A stretch of 46,132 bases of DNA from Ignavibacteria bacterium. Lineage in GTDB: Bacteria > Bacteroidota > Ignavibacteria > Kapaibacteriales > UBA2268. Of this stretch, positions 36,714 to 46,132 are shown piece by piece. The notes under the pieces are model-generated. The model was not told where the DNA came from. It was given only the letters and a program-made list of their open reading frames with translations, and made no database searches. The DNA lies in contig JAOAEE010000009.1 in NCBI GenBank assembly GCA_026416955.1, positions 1-46,132 of the forward strand. Reading direction: 5' to 3'. Within the stretch, counting starts at the first letter, position 1; the number at the start of each line of letters is the position of its first letter. The translations under genes were made by a program, and so were the position numbers.

Positions 36714-39700
36714 ATGACAAGAGAAAAGATGATTAAGTATTTTTTTGGAATACTTGCATTTCTAATAACTTTAATAGTTTATACTCTGACTGTGCAACCA
36801 TCCGTACCGCTTTGGGATTGTGGAGAGTTCTCTGCTGCAACAATTTGGCAACAAGTTCCCCACCCTCCCGGTGCCCCACTATTCTTGATGATAGGTAAAG
36901 TGTTCCACATTTTACTACCTTTTGGGGACCCCGGATGGAGTGTCAATATGGTAAGTGTTTTTTCCACTGCTTTTTTTGTTTTTCTTCTTTACTTAATAAT
37001 AATAAAGGTCATCCAAAATTTTCGAGGTAAAGAATTAAACAAACTTTCCGATGAATTAATGGTTTATGGTTCTGCCTTTGTTGGAGCTATGGCATTTGCA
37101 TTTTGCGACACGGTTTGGTTCAATGGGGTTGAAAGCGAAGTTTATGCTATGTCTCAACTCTTCACCACACTTGTTGTTTATTTTATGATGCTATGGAATG
37201 AAAAGGCCGACGAACCGGGTAGCGAAAAATATCTTTTGATAATGTTTTACCTTATTGGTCTTTCTATTGGAGTTCACCTTTTGGCAATTCTTACTATCTT
37301 TTCTATCTTTTTAACTGTTTATTTTCGTAAATACGAATTTAGCATCAAGTCTTTCATAGTAATGACTGTTCTTGCTGTAATTAGTTTCTTTGTTGTCTAC
37401 AAAGTAATACTAATGTGGATTCCGGGTTTACTTGCTGGCAATTTCCCAATCAAAACAGAGGCAAGAGAATATCCACTTGAAAACAATTTTCTAATGACCC
37501 TCTTGGGAATTCTTCTTATTTTTGGCGGAGTTGCATACTATATTTGGGCTGCAAAAAGAAAGAAACCACTTTTGCAACTTGTTTTAGCATCCTACCTTTT
37601 AATCTTTTTTGGTTTTACTACTTATACGCATATTCTAATTCGTTCAAATGCAAACCCACCAATGAACGAAAACGAACCAAAAAACTTAAAGAAACTTATT
37701 GCATACCTTGGACGTGAACAATATGGTGAACAAGTTCTGTGGCCAAGAAGAACTGATTATAATGATGAACTTAAAATCTATTACTACAATCTTAAAGATG
37801 AAAATGGAAATTATGTTTACGGGGAATGGAATCCGCCGGGAACAAAAGAAGTAATGAGAAAGGATGGTACTATTATTAGCGTACCAATTTGGGATAATGT
37901 TAACTTTGCTGGCGAACTCGCTTATTTATGGAAATATCAAATTGACCATATGTATTTACGCTATTTCTTCTGGAACTTTGTCGGAAGAGAAAGTGATGTA
38001 CAAGATGCACAAGAGGCTTGGTTCGCCGACGGCTCACAACCTATTAACTACAAAAATGGATATGCCGATAAATTCCCTATTAAGTTTTTTGCACTACCTC
38101 TACTTTTTGGAATTTTAGGCCTTTACTACCATTTCAAACGCGACCCCAAAATGGGTTTTGTATTCCTTGCTATGTTCTTGTTTATGGGTGTTCTTGCTGC
38201 TATTGCACAAAATCAACAAAATCCACAACCAAGAGAAAGAGACTATTTCTACACTGGTTCATTTATGGTTTGGTGCCTTTGGATAGGATTAGGCACATAT
38301 TATTTAATTGAATTAGTTAATAAGAAAAAAGAAACTACAATATTAACAGCATTAGCCCTTATTATTTCTATACTCCTCGTACCATTCAATATGTTGATTG
38401 GAGGCTGGAAAACTCACACTCGAGCAAACAATTATTTCCCATTTGACTACTCGTACAACATTCTACAGAGCTTAGAAAAAGATGCTATCGTATTCACAAA
38501 CGGGGACAACGATACATTTCCACTTTGGTTCTTGCAAGATGTAGCGGGTGTCCGACGTGATGTTAGAATAGTTAACCTAAGTTTAGGTCAAACCCTCTGG
38601 TACATCGACCAACTTAAAAATAGAGAACCTTGGGGTGCAAAGAAAATCCCATTAAGTTTCACCGACGAGCAATTACATACAACCGAAGACGACCCAAAAG
38701 CACTTTCTTACGAGTTTGGTGAAGCAAAAGAAATCAAAATACCAGTAAAAAAGGAAATTCTTGCCCAATATACAGACGACACCTCATTGATAAACAAAGG
38801 CTATATGGAATTCACATTTGTTGGGAAAAAGTATACCGAAAGAAATGGTAAACCAATTTACATCTTCTTTGTCAATAATAAACTTATTCTCGATATACTT
38901 CAACAAACCCGTTTCGAAAGGCCAGTTTATTTTTCAACAACTTGTGGTTCCGACGTGTTTTCTGGACTTGGAAGGCATCTTCGTATGGAAGGAATGGCTT
39001 GGAGAGTTTGCCCAGTCCCTCAAAATTCATTAAAAACTGGAATGATGGATGAAGAAATAATGGACAAATGCCTACTACAAATCGACAATTCCAATAATTT
39101 CTTCAAAGAACCTCGTAATGGGTTCAAATTAAGAAATCTTGACGGAAAAGGTAAATATGTTTATTATGACGAGGTTCACAGAAGAATGATACAAAGTTAC
39201 CGACAAATTTATATGAACTATGCTGGTTTTTTAATTGAACAAAAAAAGGATAAGCAAAAAGCTGCAAGAGTACTCGATACTATGAATAAGTATATTTCCC
39301 CAAAACTCTTTCCAATGTATTACGACGAAGAATATCAAATGTCCCTTATTTACAAAGAGGCTGGCGAAATGGACAAAGCCAAATTCTGGGCAACAAATGC
39401 TATTAAAACTTGTAAAGAAATCATAGACAATCCAAAACTTCGCCGATTTCGCTACGACGACATTCGAGAGGAAATTCGTGGAAGAACTGGTCCATACAAA
39501 GTTGCTTCTGCTTCCTACGCTTTGCTTGGTGACTACACTTCCGCAAGAAATAGTCTATTAAAACTTTACGACCTTGTATTTACAGCAATTCAAACTCGAC
39601 AAATAGAAAATATGGAAATCGACGAAAATTCTGTTCGGAACAACCTTTACGATATACTTGGTAATATTATGTACCTTGATGAACAGCAAGTAAACGAGCT

Positions 39701-39869
39701 AATTAAGTCGAATCGTAAAGAAGAAGCCCAAAAACTTGCCGACAGCCTCATTGCAAGTTACAAAAAAGGTAACGACCCTCTGATGCAATCCTTTGCTTCT
39801 ACTGTCGAGACAAAATTGAAATCTTTGATTTCAGGCAAAGAAATCATAGACACCGTTACCGGGAACTAA
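36714..39869 (+). CDS. DUF2723/GT117 membrane protein O-mannosyltransferase-like
   Basis: 1051 aa. The N-terminal half is a multi-helix membrane domain (about ten helices to residue 570). Its first periplasmic loop has the DUF2723 signature LWDCGEFSAATIW then PHPPGAPLF (about 33-56), followed by FNGVESEVYAMSQLF (about 140). Then comes a long soluble part: ITNGDNDTFPLWFLQ-like (FTNGDNDTFPLWF, about 599) and helical TPR-like repeats at about 865-1040 (MSLIYKEAGEMDKAKFWATN). The family is placed with GT117 and is thought to transfer sugar from a lipid carrier to protein, consistent with O-glycosylation of exported proteins in Bacteroidota. It stands alone between two terminators. Acceptor and sugar are unknown. 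Confidence 0.87.
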   Translation: MTREKMIKYFFGILAFLITLIVYTLTVQPSVPLWDCGEFSAATIWQQVPHPPGAPLFLMIGKVFHILLPFGDPGWSVNMVSVFSTAFFVFLLYLIIIKVIQNFRGKELNKLSDELMVYGSAFVGAMAFAFCDTVWFNGVESEVYAMSQLFTTLVVYFMMLWNEKADEPGSEKYLLIMFYLIGLSIGVHLLAILTIFSIFLTVYFRKYEFSIKSFIVMTVLAVISFFVVYKVILMWIPGLLAGNFPIKTEAREYPLENNFLMTLLGILLIFGGVAYYIWAAKRKKPLLQLVLASYLLIFFGFTTYTHILIRSNANPPMNENEPKNLKKLIAYLGREQYGEQVLWPRRTDYNDELKIYYYNLKDENGNYVYGEWNPPGTKEVMRKDGTIISVPIWDNVNFAGELAYLWKYQIDHMYLRYFFWNFVGRESDVQDAQEAWFADGSQPINYKNGYADKFPIKFFALPLLFGILGLYYHFKRDPKMGFVFLAMFLFMGVLAAIAQNQQNPQPRERDYFYTGSFMVWCLWIGLGTYYLIELVNKKKETTILTALALIISILLVPFNMLIGGWKTHTRANNYFPFDYSYNILQSLEKDAIVFTNGDNDTFPLWFLQDVAGVRRDVRIVNLSLGQTLWYIDQLKNREPWGAKKIPLSFTDEQLHTTEDDPKALSYEFGEAKEIKIPVKKEILAQYTDDTSLINKGYMEFTFVGKKYTERNGKPIYIFFVNNKLILDILQQTRFERPVYFSTTCGSDVFSGLGRHLRMEGMAWRVCPVPQNSLKTGMMDEEIMDKCLLQIDNSNNFFKEPRNGFKLRNLDGKGKYVYYDEVHRRMIQSYRQIYMNYAGFLIEQKKDKQKAARVLDTMNKYISPKLFPMYYDEEYQMSLIYKEAGEMDKAKFWATNAIKTCKEIIDNPKLRRFRYDDIREEIRGRTGPYKVASASYALLGDYTSARNSLLKLYDLVFTAIQTRQIENMEIDENSVRNNLYDILGNIMYLDEQQVNELIKSNRKEEAQKLADSLIASYKKGNDPLMQSFASTVETKLKSLISGKEIIDTVTGN

Positions 39870-39893
39870 ATCACCTAATTTTACATTTTCGAT

Positions 39894-39922
39894 ACTGCCT
39901 CGAAACCCGAGGCAGTTTTTTT
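39894..39922 (+). terminator. Strong intrinsic terminator after the DUF2723 gene
   Basis: ACTGCCTCG (39894-39902) pairs perfectly with CGAGGCAGT (39908-39916) around AAACC, followed by a run of seven T (39916-39922). This is the clearest rho-independent terminator in the window, placed between the DUF2723 gene and the efflux operon. Confidence 0.92.
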
Positions 39923-39939
39923 ATTACAATAAAATTTTT

Positions 39940-39985
39940 AAACAAACGTTTGATTGATTTGTTTTTATTAATCAAACGATTGTTT
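39940..39985. promoter_or_regulatory. Paired inverted operator of the TetR efflux operon
   Basis: AAACAAACGTTTGATT (39940-39955) and AATCAAACGATTGTTT (39970-39985) are inverted copies of each other (15 of 16 positions). Each is itself palindromic at its core (CAAACGTTTG, CAAACGATTG). The centres are 30 bp apart, about three helical turns. The pair lies 18-64 bp before the TetR-family gene, which has a strong GAGGAG ribosome binding site, so it is very probably its autoregulatory operator and covers the operon promoter. Confidence 0.8.
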
Positions 39986-40003
39986 AATTTTTGAGGAGAA
40001 AAA

Positions 40004-40648
40004 ATGCCGAAAGAAGATACTTTGGAAAAAGAACCTAAAGAACGTATTCTCGAGGCTGGCGCATTGCTTTTCGCAACCAAAGGATACGCCGCAGTTGGAG
40101 TTAGAGAAATTGCCGAACTTGCTGGGGTCAATGTGGCAATGATTTCATACTATTTCTCTGGAAAGGCTGGCATACTGAAAGAGATAATTTTAAGATATTT
40201 CGACGAAGTAAAAGGAATTTACGACAAGGTACTTGCTCAAAATATAGAACCAGAAATAGCACTAAAAACAATTGTCAAAGAACTTGTTAATTTGATGAAG
40301 AAAAAAACTATCTTTTGCAAGGTTGCAATAACAGAAATGCCTTTCAACCTTCCAGAATTTATGGAATTCAAAGCAGAAGTTGCTCGCCGTCACATTGATT
40401 ATATTAAACAAGGACTTCAATTAATCAAACTTTTCGTAGATGATAACCGATATAATTCAATAATCACCCCGGCAGCAATTTCCTTAATCTTTTCTCACTT
40501 TCTTTTCGGTCCATTTATTCAAAAAGTTTGGAATGTTGAATTAGATGAAAATTATTATAATCTTTATTCCGAAACTATCTCTACCCTTTTACTCGAAGGG
40601 TTGACTGGACTAATTAAAAAGTTGAATAATAAGGGAGAAACCAAATGA
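40004..40648 (+). CDS. TetR/AcrR-family repressor of the efflux operon
   Basis: 214 aa. N-terminal TetR helix-turn-helix: ERILEAGALLFATKGYAAVG (about 13-32), VREIAELAGVNVAMISYYF (about 33-51) and GKAGILKEI. The C-terminal helical domain (about 70-210) would bind the inducing ligand and make the dimer. It is the first gene of the TolC/MFP/RND operon and overlaps the TolC-like gene by 4 bp, so it regulates its own operon, most likely by repression at the paired operator 18-64 bp upstream. GAGGAG 6 nt before the ATG is a strong ribosome binding site. The ligand is unknown. Confidence 0.94.
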   Translation: MPKEDTLEKEPKERILEAGALLFATKGYAAVGVREIAELAGVNVAMISYYFSGKAGILKEIILRYFDEVKGIYDKVLAQNIEPEIALKTIVKELVNLMKKKTIFCKVAITEMPFNLPEFMEFKAEVARRHIDYIKQGLQLIKLFVDDNRYNSIITPAAISLIFSHFLFGPFIQKVWNVELDENYYNLYSETISTLLLEGLTGLIKKLNNKGETK

Positions 40649-41961
40649 AAAACAAAATCTTGTTATCTATTCTATTGGTACCGATTTATTTGTTTTCTCA
40701 AAATTATGATTACACTTTATCGTTAAAAGATGCCGTACACCTTGCTTTACAAAATTCAAAGAATCTAAAAATTGCTGAATCCAAAGTTGTATCCGCAGAA
40801 GCAAAAACCAAAGAAACAAACACCCAGCTTTATCCGACCTTGAAGCTTACATCGGGCTACACAAGGCTTAGCCAAGTTGTTCCATTCAAAATTAATTTTC
40901 AAGGCCGAGAATTCGAAATTTCCCCAACAATCCTAAATAATTACCAAATCCGGCTTGGAATTCAATATCCAATTTTCACTGGTTTCCGATTAGAAAACAC
41001 GTCATCAATGATGGAATTGAACGCACAAGCTTCGAAACAAGATTTAGAATCGGAAAGAACAAAAGTAATTTTTGATGTTCAAACCCTTTATTGGACAATA
41101 AAAAACTTAGAAGCAACATTAAAAAGCATCCAAGAAAATATTCGGCAAGTTCAGTCTCACCTAAATGATATTCAAAATTTTTACAAAGCTGGACTAGCAA
41201 CAGAAAATGAAGTTCTTAAAGTTAAAGTCCAACTTTCAAATTTAGAACTTGCAAAAATAGATATAGAAAACGCAATAAAAATAAATAAAATAAATCTTTG
41301 CATAGTAACTGGATTGCCTACAACTGCGAATTTAATCTTAACCTCGGAACCAAATAAAGAAACCAAAGAATATCCCGATTTACTGCAATTACTAAACATT
41401 GCATATAAGAACAGACCAGAACTAAAAGCATTAGAATTACGAAAAGAAGCAAGTAAAAAGTCCATTGAAGTTGCTAAAAGTGGTTGGTTCCCACAAATCC
41501 TTTTTGGTGCAAACTATTATTACAACAGACCAAACCAACGATTAATGCCTTTGCAAGATAAATTCTATGGTACCTGGGATTTGGGAATTACTCTTTCTTA
41601 TGATATTTGGAACTGGATGTCAACAAAATATCAAACTCAACAAGCAGAAGCAAATTACTACCAAACCGACTTATCAATTCAACAGTTAAAAGATGGTATT
41701 ACTCTCGAAGTTTCGCAAAATTACTATGCATATCTTAGAGCAAAAGAAAAAATAAAGGTTGCAATCGAAGCAGTCGAACAGGCAGAAGAAAATTATCGGG
41801 TAACTTACGAAAAATTCAAAAATGGATTAATTACAAGTTCTGAACTTTTAGACGCAGAAGTTGCACTTCTTAATTCAAAAATCTCCTATAACAATTCGCT
41901 TCTAGAATTGGAAATCACTAAAGCTAAATTGGAAAAATCAATTAATTATGTTGAACAATAA
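40645..41961 (+). CDS. TolC-family outer-membrane efflux protein
   Basis: 438 aa. Signal peptide about 1-19 (ending LFSQ). Two outer-membrane-efflux repeats of long helices with intervening strands: first half about 25-220 (LSLKDAVHLALQNSKNLKIAESKVV), second half about 240-430 (RPELKALELRKEASKKSIEVAKSG, SYDIWNW). It forms the trimeric outer-membrane channel of the tripartite pump with the following adaptor and RND genes. No lipobox is present. Its ATG overlaps the TetR stop (ATGA). Confidence 0.93.
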   Translation: MKNKILLSILLVPIYLFSQNYDYTLSLKDAVHLALQNSKNLKIAESKVVSAEAKTKETNTQLYPTLKLTSGYTRLSQVVPFKINFQGREFEISPTILNNYQIRLGIQYPIFTGFRLENTSSMMELNAQASKQDLESERTKVIFDVQTLYWTIKNLEATLKSIQENIRQVQSHLNDIQNFYKAGLATENEVLKVKVQLSNLELAKIDIENAIKINKINLCIVTGLPTTANLILTSEPNKETKEYPDLLQLLNIAYKNRPELKALELRKEASKKSIEVAKSGWFPQILFGANYYYNRPNQRLMPLQDKFYGTWDLGITLSYDIWNWMSTKYQTQQAEANYYQTDLSIQQLKDGITLEVSQNYYAYLRAKEKIKVAIEAVEQAEENYRVTYEKFKNGLITSSELLDAEVALLNSKISYNNSLLELEITKAKLEKSINYVEQ

Positions 41962-41973
41962 AAGGATTGAGCA

Positions 41974-43038
41974 ATGAAAGGCACAAAGAAAAAAATCACA
42001 ATATTTGCAATTATCCTATTAGCACTTCTTTCGATAGGTTTACTTTTCAACAACAGAAACAAAAATATTGCAAAATCAAAGAAAATTACAATTTTGACAA
42101 CATTCCCAGTATATGTCCACAAAGCAAGTTTCGAAGATATGGATATTAACCTTGAATATAACGGCACTGTATTACCCAATTCAGAACTAAACATTGCTTC
42201 GGAGACAAACGGAAAAGTTGTTGGTGTTTTTGCAAGCTTGGGGAATTTCGTAAAAAAAGGCACCATTCTTGTAAAGTTAGACGACAGAATTCGGTTGGCA
42301 AATCTTCAAACTGCAAAGTCTAATTACGAAAAGACTAAGAAAGATTTGGAACGCTACGAAAAGCTTTTCAAAGAAAACTCTATAAGCGAAACACAATTAG
42401 AAATGGCAAGATTTCAATTTACTAACGCCGAGGCACAATATGCTATTGCAACTAAACAATTGGAGGAAACAAAAATTTCTGCACCTTTTTCGGGTTTTGT
42501 ATCTGCTAAAATGGTCGAAGTTGGCCAAGTCGTATCTCCCGGAACTCCATTACTTACCCTAATTGACATCGGAACAGTAAAAATCCGTTTCCAAGTTCCT
42601 GAAAAAGACATTTTCAAAATCAAAATTGGGGATGTTGTCGAAGTTTCGACCGACTTACTTCCTAATCAGAAATTTTATGGCAAGGTTCATAATATTGGTT
42701 TCAAAGCAGACGAAGCAAAAACTTACCCAGTAGAAGTGGATGTAAAAAATCCAAAGAACCTTCTAAAAGCTGGGATGTTTGTCCAAGTGAGAATTCCCTC
42801 AGCTATGCGAGTTAAAGCTTTGCTAATCCCAAGAGTTGCATTATTTGGTAGTAAATTAGACCCCAAAGTCTATGTTGTCGAGAATAATATCGCAAAAATT
42901 AGACCAATTACTTTAGGAGGTGAATTTGGTGACAAAATTGAAGTAATTAAAGGACTAAAAGAAGGCGAATTGATTATTACCGAAGGGTTAATAAACCTAA
43001 AAGATGGAACACCTGTAAATATTGTCGAACAAAAGTGA
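41974..43038 (+). CDS. RND efflux adaptor (membrane fusion protein)
   Basis: 354 aa. One N-terminal membrane anchor (about 7-25), a beta-barrel/lipoyl part (about 60-110, NSELNIASETNGKVVGVFASLGNFVKKG), a short helical hairpin (about 110-165), the second lipoyl half (KISAPFSGFVSAKMVEVGQVV, about 167-187), then barrel and membrane-proximal domains (LIPRVALFG, about 286). It bridges the inner-membrane RND pump and the TolC channel. The hairpin is short compared with AcrA. It lies 12 nt after the TolC-like gene and 8 nt before the pump gene. Confidence 0.94.
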   Translation: MKGTKKKITIFAIILLALLSIGLLFNNRNKNIAKSKKITILTTFPVYVHKASFEDMDINLEYNGTVLPNSELNIASETNGKVVGVFASLGNFVKKGTILVKLDDRIRLANLQTAKSNYEKTKKDLERYEKLFKENSISETQLEMARFQFTNAEAQYAIATKQLEETKISAPFSGFVSAKMVEVGQVVSPGTPLLTLIDIGTVKIRFQVPEKDIFKIKIGDVVEVSTDLLPNQKFYGKVHNIGFKADEAKTYPVEVDVKNPKNLLKAGMFVQVRIPSAMRVKALLIPRVALFGSKLDPKVYVVENNIAKIRPITLGGEFGDKIEVIKGLKEGELIITEGLINLKDGTPVNIVEQK

Positions 43039-43046
43039 GGGTTAAA

Positions 43047-46000
43047 ATGACCATTACAGAACTTGCAATAAAAAGGCCAACATTAGTTGTTGTAGTTTTT
43101 TCGGTGCTTGGTATTTTGGGGATTTATGGCTTTGCCCAACTCAATTATGAACTTATGCCAAAACTAACTGCACCCGTTATTACAATTCAAACAATTTATC
43201 CCGGTGCCTCTCCTTTCGAAGTTCAAAACAACGTTACAAAACTAATCGAAGACGCTATTACTGGAATGGAATTAATTTCCAATATTCGCTCTTCTTCTCG
43301 CGAGGGTGTCTCCTTCATATTTGTCGAGCTCGAAATGTCCGCCGATGTTGACAAATCCATTCAGGATGCTCTAAGACGTATAAATCAAGTTCAAGACCTA
43401 TTGCCAAAAGACGCAAGAAAACCAGTTGTATCGAAAATTGCATTCGACGAAGTCCCCGTAATTCGTGCAAATATACAAAGCAAACTCGATTCAAAAGAAC
43501 TAACACAATTCGTAAAAGATAATATTCTTCCGTTGATATCGAAATTAAAAGGAGTTGGTCTAATACAAATATTGGGAGCCAACGAAAGAGAAATTTCTGT
43601 TTCTATTGATATGCAAAAATTAAAAGCTTATGGATTATCTCTAAATACTATTACCCAATCAATAATTTCGTCCAATATTGATTTTCCCACTGGTAGCGTT
43701 AAAGAAATCGATAATCAATACGTTGTCCGTGTTGCTGGAAAATTTAACTCCATCGAGGAACTCGAAAACCATATTATTGGAAGAACAAAATCTGGAGGTG
43801 AAATTCGATTAAAGGACATTGCAAATGTTCAAGATGGAATTAAAGAAATCACAAACATAAATAGGTTGAATTTTAACCCATCAATTGGTATTCTTATACA
43901 AAAACAAACAGATGCCAATACTGTAGAAGTTAGCAAGCTTGTTCGTAAGGAATTTTCAAGATTAGAAAAAGAATATTCAGACATTGGACTAAAATTCGAA
44001 ATAGCCCAAGATAACTCAACTTTTATTATGGAAGCTGCAAATGCAGTGAAAAAAGACCTTGCTCTTGCTGTATTAATTGTTGCTTTTGTTATGTTTGTTT
44101 TTCTCCACAGTATTCGAAACTCTTTAATTGTTCTTGTTTCTATTCCAACTTCCTTAATTACAACTTTCTTTTTAATGTACATATTTAATTTCACATTAAA
44201 TACAATAACTCTATTGGCAATGTCGCTCGTAATCGGAATTTTAGTGGACGATTCCATAGTTGTAATCGAAAACATTACTCGACATTTGGAAAAAGGCGAG
44301 GACAAAATTACCGCAGCTATTCGGGGAAGAAACGAAATTGGTTTCGCTGCTTTATCAATCACTTTGGTAGATGTCGTTGTGTTCTTTCCCCTATCCTTAA
44401 TTACTGGAATGATTGGAACATTCCTACGCCAATATGCTCTGGTGGTCGTTTTTTCTACCCTAATGAGTTTGTTTGTTTCTTTCACTGTTACTCCTTGGCT
44501 TGCATCAAGAATCTCGAAAGTAGAAGCAAAGGAATCCAAAGGTTTTCTTAAATCATTCAGTAAGTTTATTGATAAGGTTTATCAAAAACTCGAACAATAC
44601 TATGTCGAGGTCCTTGGTTGGGCTTTAAATAACGGTGGGAAAGTTTTTATCGTGGCTACCATCATTTTCATAAGTTCATTAATGCTCCCCGGACTTGGGT
44701 TCATTGGAACTGAATTTATTCCAAATGTAGACCGTGGAGAAATCATTTTTACCATTGAAACAGAACCTGGTTCAACCATTGAAAAAACAAACCAACTATC
44801 CATCCAAGTAGAAAACTTACTTCGTCAACAACCCGAAGTTGTTAAAATTGTTTCTAATGTAGGTTTTACAAGCGAAGGAATTCTTGGACAGTTTCAACCC
44901 AATACTTCTCAAATCCTTGTCCAACTAGTAGATAAAAATCAAAGAAATATCTCGACTGATGAATTTGCACAGCTAATGAAAGAAAAAATCAATACTATAC
45001 CCGGAATAAAAATAAAGGCACAACCAATCACACTTCTTGGTACAACTGGTCGGACACCAATCCAAATCCGCGTTAGCGGACCAGATTATCAAAGCGTCTT
45101 CAAAGGAGCAGAAATTGTCGACAGCGTAGTTAGGACCGTTAGAGGAGCAACAGATGTGAGTTTGTCCAGCGAACAAGGAAATCCTGAACTCCGTGTTGAA
45201 ATCGACCGCAACAGACTTGCACAATTTGGCTTGTCTATCTTCGACGTATCTTCTGCTCTAAGAATAGCACTCACTGGTAACGACGATTCAAAATTTACTG
45301 AAGAAAAAAACGACATTCCAATTCGTATACAATTAGAGAAATTCGACCGTTACAATGTTGAAGATGTCCAAAATATTCCATTCACAAATCGCGAAGGGAA
45401 AACAATCCTATTAAAACAATTTGCGAACGTTTACCAATCCATCGGACCAACCAAACTTGAGCGGGAAAACCGTGCTCCTTGCGTTTACGTAAATTCAATG
45501 ATTTTTGGACGCGCAAGTGGCGATGTCAGCAACGACATTGCAAAAAAATTAAAGGAGGTTAAACTTCCACCAGGTGTCGATTATGCTTTTGTGGGCGAGC
45601 AAAAATCAATGAGAGATTCTTTTCAAAGTTTGCTCACAGCGATTATTATCGGAACAATATTTGTTTACTTAATTCTTGTTGCCCTCTACAATTCATACCT
45701 TTATCCTTTTGTAATAATGTTTTCTATTCCACTTGCGGCAATAGGAGCATTCTATGGCTTAGCATTCACAATGAAAACGATTAGTCTTTATTCGATTCTT
45801 GGGATGATTACAATTATTGGTTTGGTCGCTAAAAACGGCATACTATTAGTCGATAGAACAAATTATATGAAGTTCGAAATGGGTTATCCAACACGACAAG
45901 CACTTCTCGATGCAGCAAAAGTTCGACTTCGTCCTATTCTTATGACTACATTTGCAATGGTATTTGGAATGATGCCGATTGCATTGGCAAGCTCCGCCGG

Positions 46001-46132
46001 GTCTGAAGCAAAATCGGGACTTGCTGTGGTTATAATTGGTGGTTTGCTCAGCTCTTTGTTCCTTACCTTAATCGTTGTTCCCGTTGTCTACCAAAAATTC
46101 GACAAATGGCGCGAGGCATTCCACAGAATACT
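43047..46132 (+). CDS. RND-family efflux pump, 3' end beyond window
   Basis: 1028 complete codons are open from ATG 43047 (ribosome binding site GAGGG) to the window edge; no stop is reached, but the last helix is already present, so only a short tail is missing. AcrB/HAE-type layout: N-terminal TM1 (LAIKRPTLVVVVFSVLGILG), pore and docking domains, helices 2-6 (about 335-480), second periplasmic part (about 560-860), helices 8-12. Proton-relay residues are intact: Asp401-Asp402 in GILVDDSIVVIEN (TM4) and Lys929 in GLVAKNGILLVD (TM10). It uses the proton gradient to expel drugs, bile-like compounds or lipids via the TolC channel. The HAE group fits best; the substrate is unknown. Confidence 0.95.
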   Translation, partial: MTITELAIKRPTLVVVVFSVLGILGIYGFAQLNYELMPKLTAPVITIQTIYPGASPFEVQNNVTKLIEDAITGMELISNIRSSSREGVSFIFVELEMSADVDKSIQDALRRINQVQDLLPKDARKPVVSKIAFDEVPVIRANIQSKLDSKELTQFVKDNILPLISKLKGVGLIQILGANEREISVSIDMQKLKAYGLSLNTITQSIISSNIDFPTGSVKEIDNQYVVRVAGKFNSIEELENHIIGRTKSGGEIRLKDIANVQDGIKEITNINRLNFNPSIGILIQKQTDANTVEVSKLVRKEFSRLEKEYSDIGLKFEIAQDNSTFIMEAANAVKKDLALAVLIVAFVMFVFLHSIRNSLIVLVSIPTSLITTFFLMYIFNFTLNTITLLAMSLVIGILVDDSIVVIENITRHLEKGEDKITAAIRGRNEIGFAALSITLVDVVVFFPLSLITGMIGTFLRQYALVVVFSTLMSLFVSFTVTPWLASRISKVEAKESKGFLKSFSKFIDKVYQKLEQYYVEVLGWALNNGGKVFIVATIIFISSLMLPGLGFIGTEFIPNVDRGEIIFTIETEPGSTIEKTNQLSIQVENLLRQQPEVVKIVSNVGFTSEGILGQFQPNTSQILVQLVDKNQRNISTDEFAQLMKEKINTIPGIKIKAQPITLLGTTGRTPIQIRVSGPDYQSVFKGAEIVDSVVRTVRGATDVSLSSEQGNPELRVEIDRNRLAQFGLSIFDVSSALRIALTGNDDSKFTEEKNDIPIRIQLEKFDRYNVEDVQNIPFTNREGKTILLKQFANVYQSIGPTKLERENRAPCVYVNSMIFGRASGDVSNDIAKKLKEVKLPPGVDYAFVGEQKSMRDSFQSLLTAIIIGTIFVYLILVALYNSYLYPFVIMFSIPLAAIGAFYGLAFTMKTISLYSILGMITIIGLVAKNGILLVDRTNYMKFEMGYPTRQALLDAAKVRLRPILMTTFAMVFGMMPIALASSAGSEAKSGLAVVIIGGLLSSLFLTLIVVPVVYQKFDKWREAFHRI

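Noticed and set aside
43829-44539. Minus-strand open frame of 236 codons in the RND pump gene
   Set aside because: It lies wholly antisense to a pump gene with all family motifs; the translation is Thr/Ile/Ser-rich and has no domain character.

Overview
The window is AT-rich (about one third G+C) and carries 35 protein genes: 33 complete and one cut by each window edge. The best fit is a Gram-negative member of the Bacteroidota/Chlorobiota (FCB) group, close to Ignavibacteria or Kapabacteria in style. The reasons are a type IX secretion (T9SS) C-terminal sorting domain, the GDL.GTYPNP surface-repeat family, Omp28 and DUF6029 proteins, a DUF2723 (GT117) protein, TAnnTTTG promoter -7 elements, and a flagellin (unusual for classical Bacteroidetes but known in Ignavibacteria). 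This placement is inference; no rRNA gene is present. I found no tRNA, rRNA, CRISPR array, transposase or phage structural cluster.

Layout. 1-2676 (minus): a long secreted fibre-like repeat protein running off the left edge, and a small T9SS-sorted protein. 2968-5213 (plus): an RsmB-type rRNA methyltransferase, then a two-gene MNT/HEPN toxin-antitoxin module with the exact MntA/HepT motifs. 5221-7713 (minus): mreBCD cell-shape operon. 7854-12721 (plus): a four-gene envelope operon (TPR protein, DUF6029 barrel, Omp28 lipoprotein, GT39-type glycosyltransferase). 12788-13723 (minus): a lone flagellin with a candidate sigma-54 promoter. 13967-15829 (minus): a soluble multi-PAS histidine kinase. 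15894-18105 (minus): gap-pgk. 18241-21944 (plus): MCE protein, lipoprotein, TonB-dependent receptor. 21961-28340 (minus): seven tightly packed genes (M20 amidohydrolase, LolC/E-like permease, Nudix, MeaB, RdgB, MtnA, class II aldolase). 28403-30250 (plus): mutL. 30324-33226 (minus): CoA-disulfide-reductase/rhodanese fusion and hemA. 33398-36629 (plus): OmpA/beta-propeller protein overlapping a C25-like protein. 36714-39869 (plus): DUF2723 protein. 40004-46132 (plus): TetR-regulated TolC/MFP/RND efflux operon, cut by the right edge.

Four or five genes have a TAnnTTTG box 20-29 nt before the start codon, which also helps choose the rsmB and MCE starts. Hairpin terminators close several units.

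The strongest feature that no gene explains is compositional. Reading the whole window by eye I found no CATG and only five GATC tetramers, where roughly 140 of each would be expected, while the GATC anagram TCGA is common. The avoidance reaches codon choice: every His codon I checked before a G-starting codon is CAC. This looks like a restriction-avoidance signature covering the whole window.
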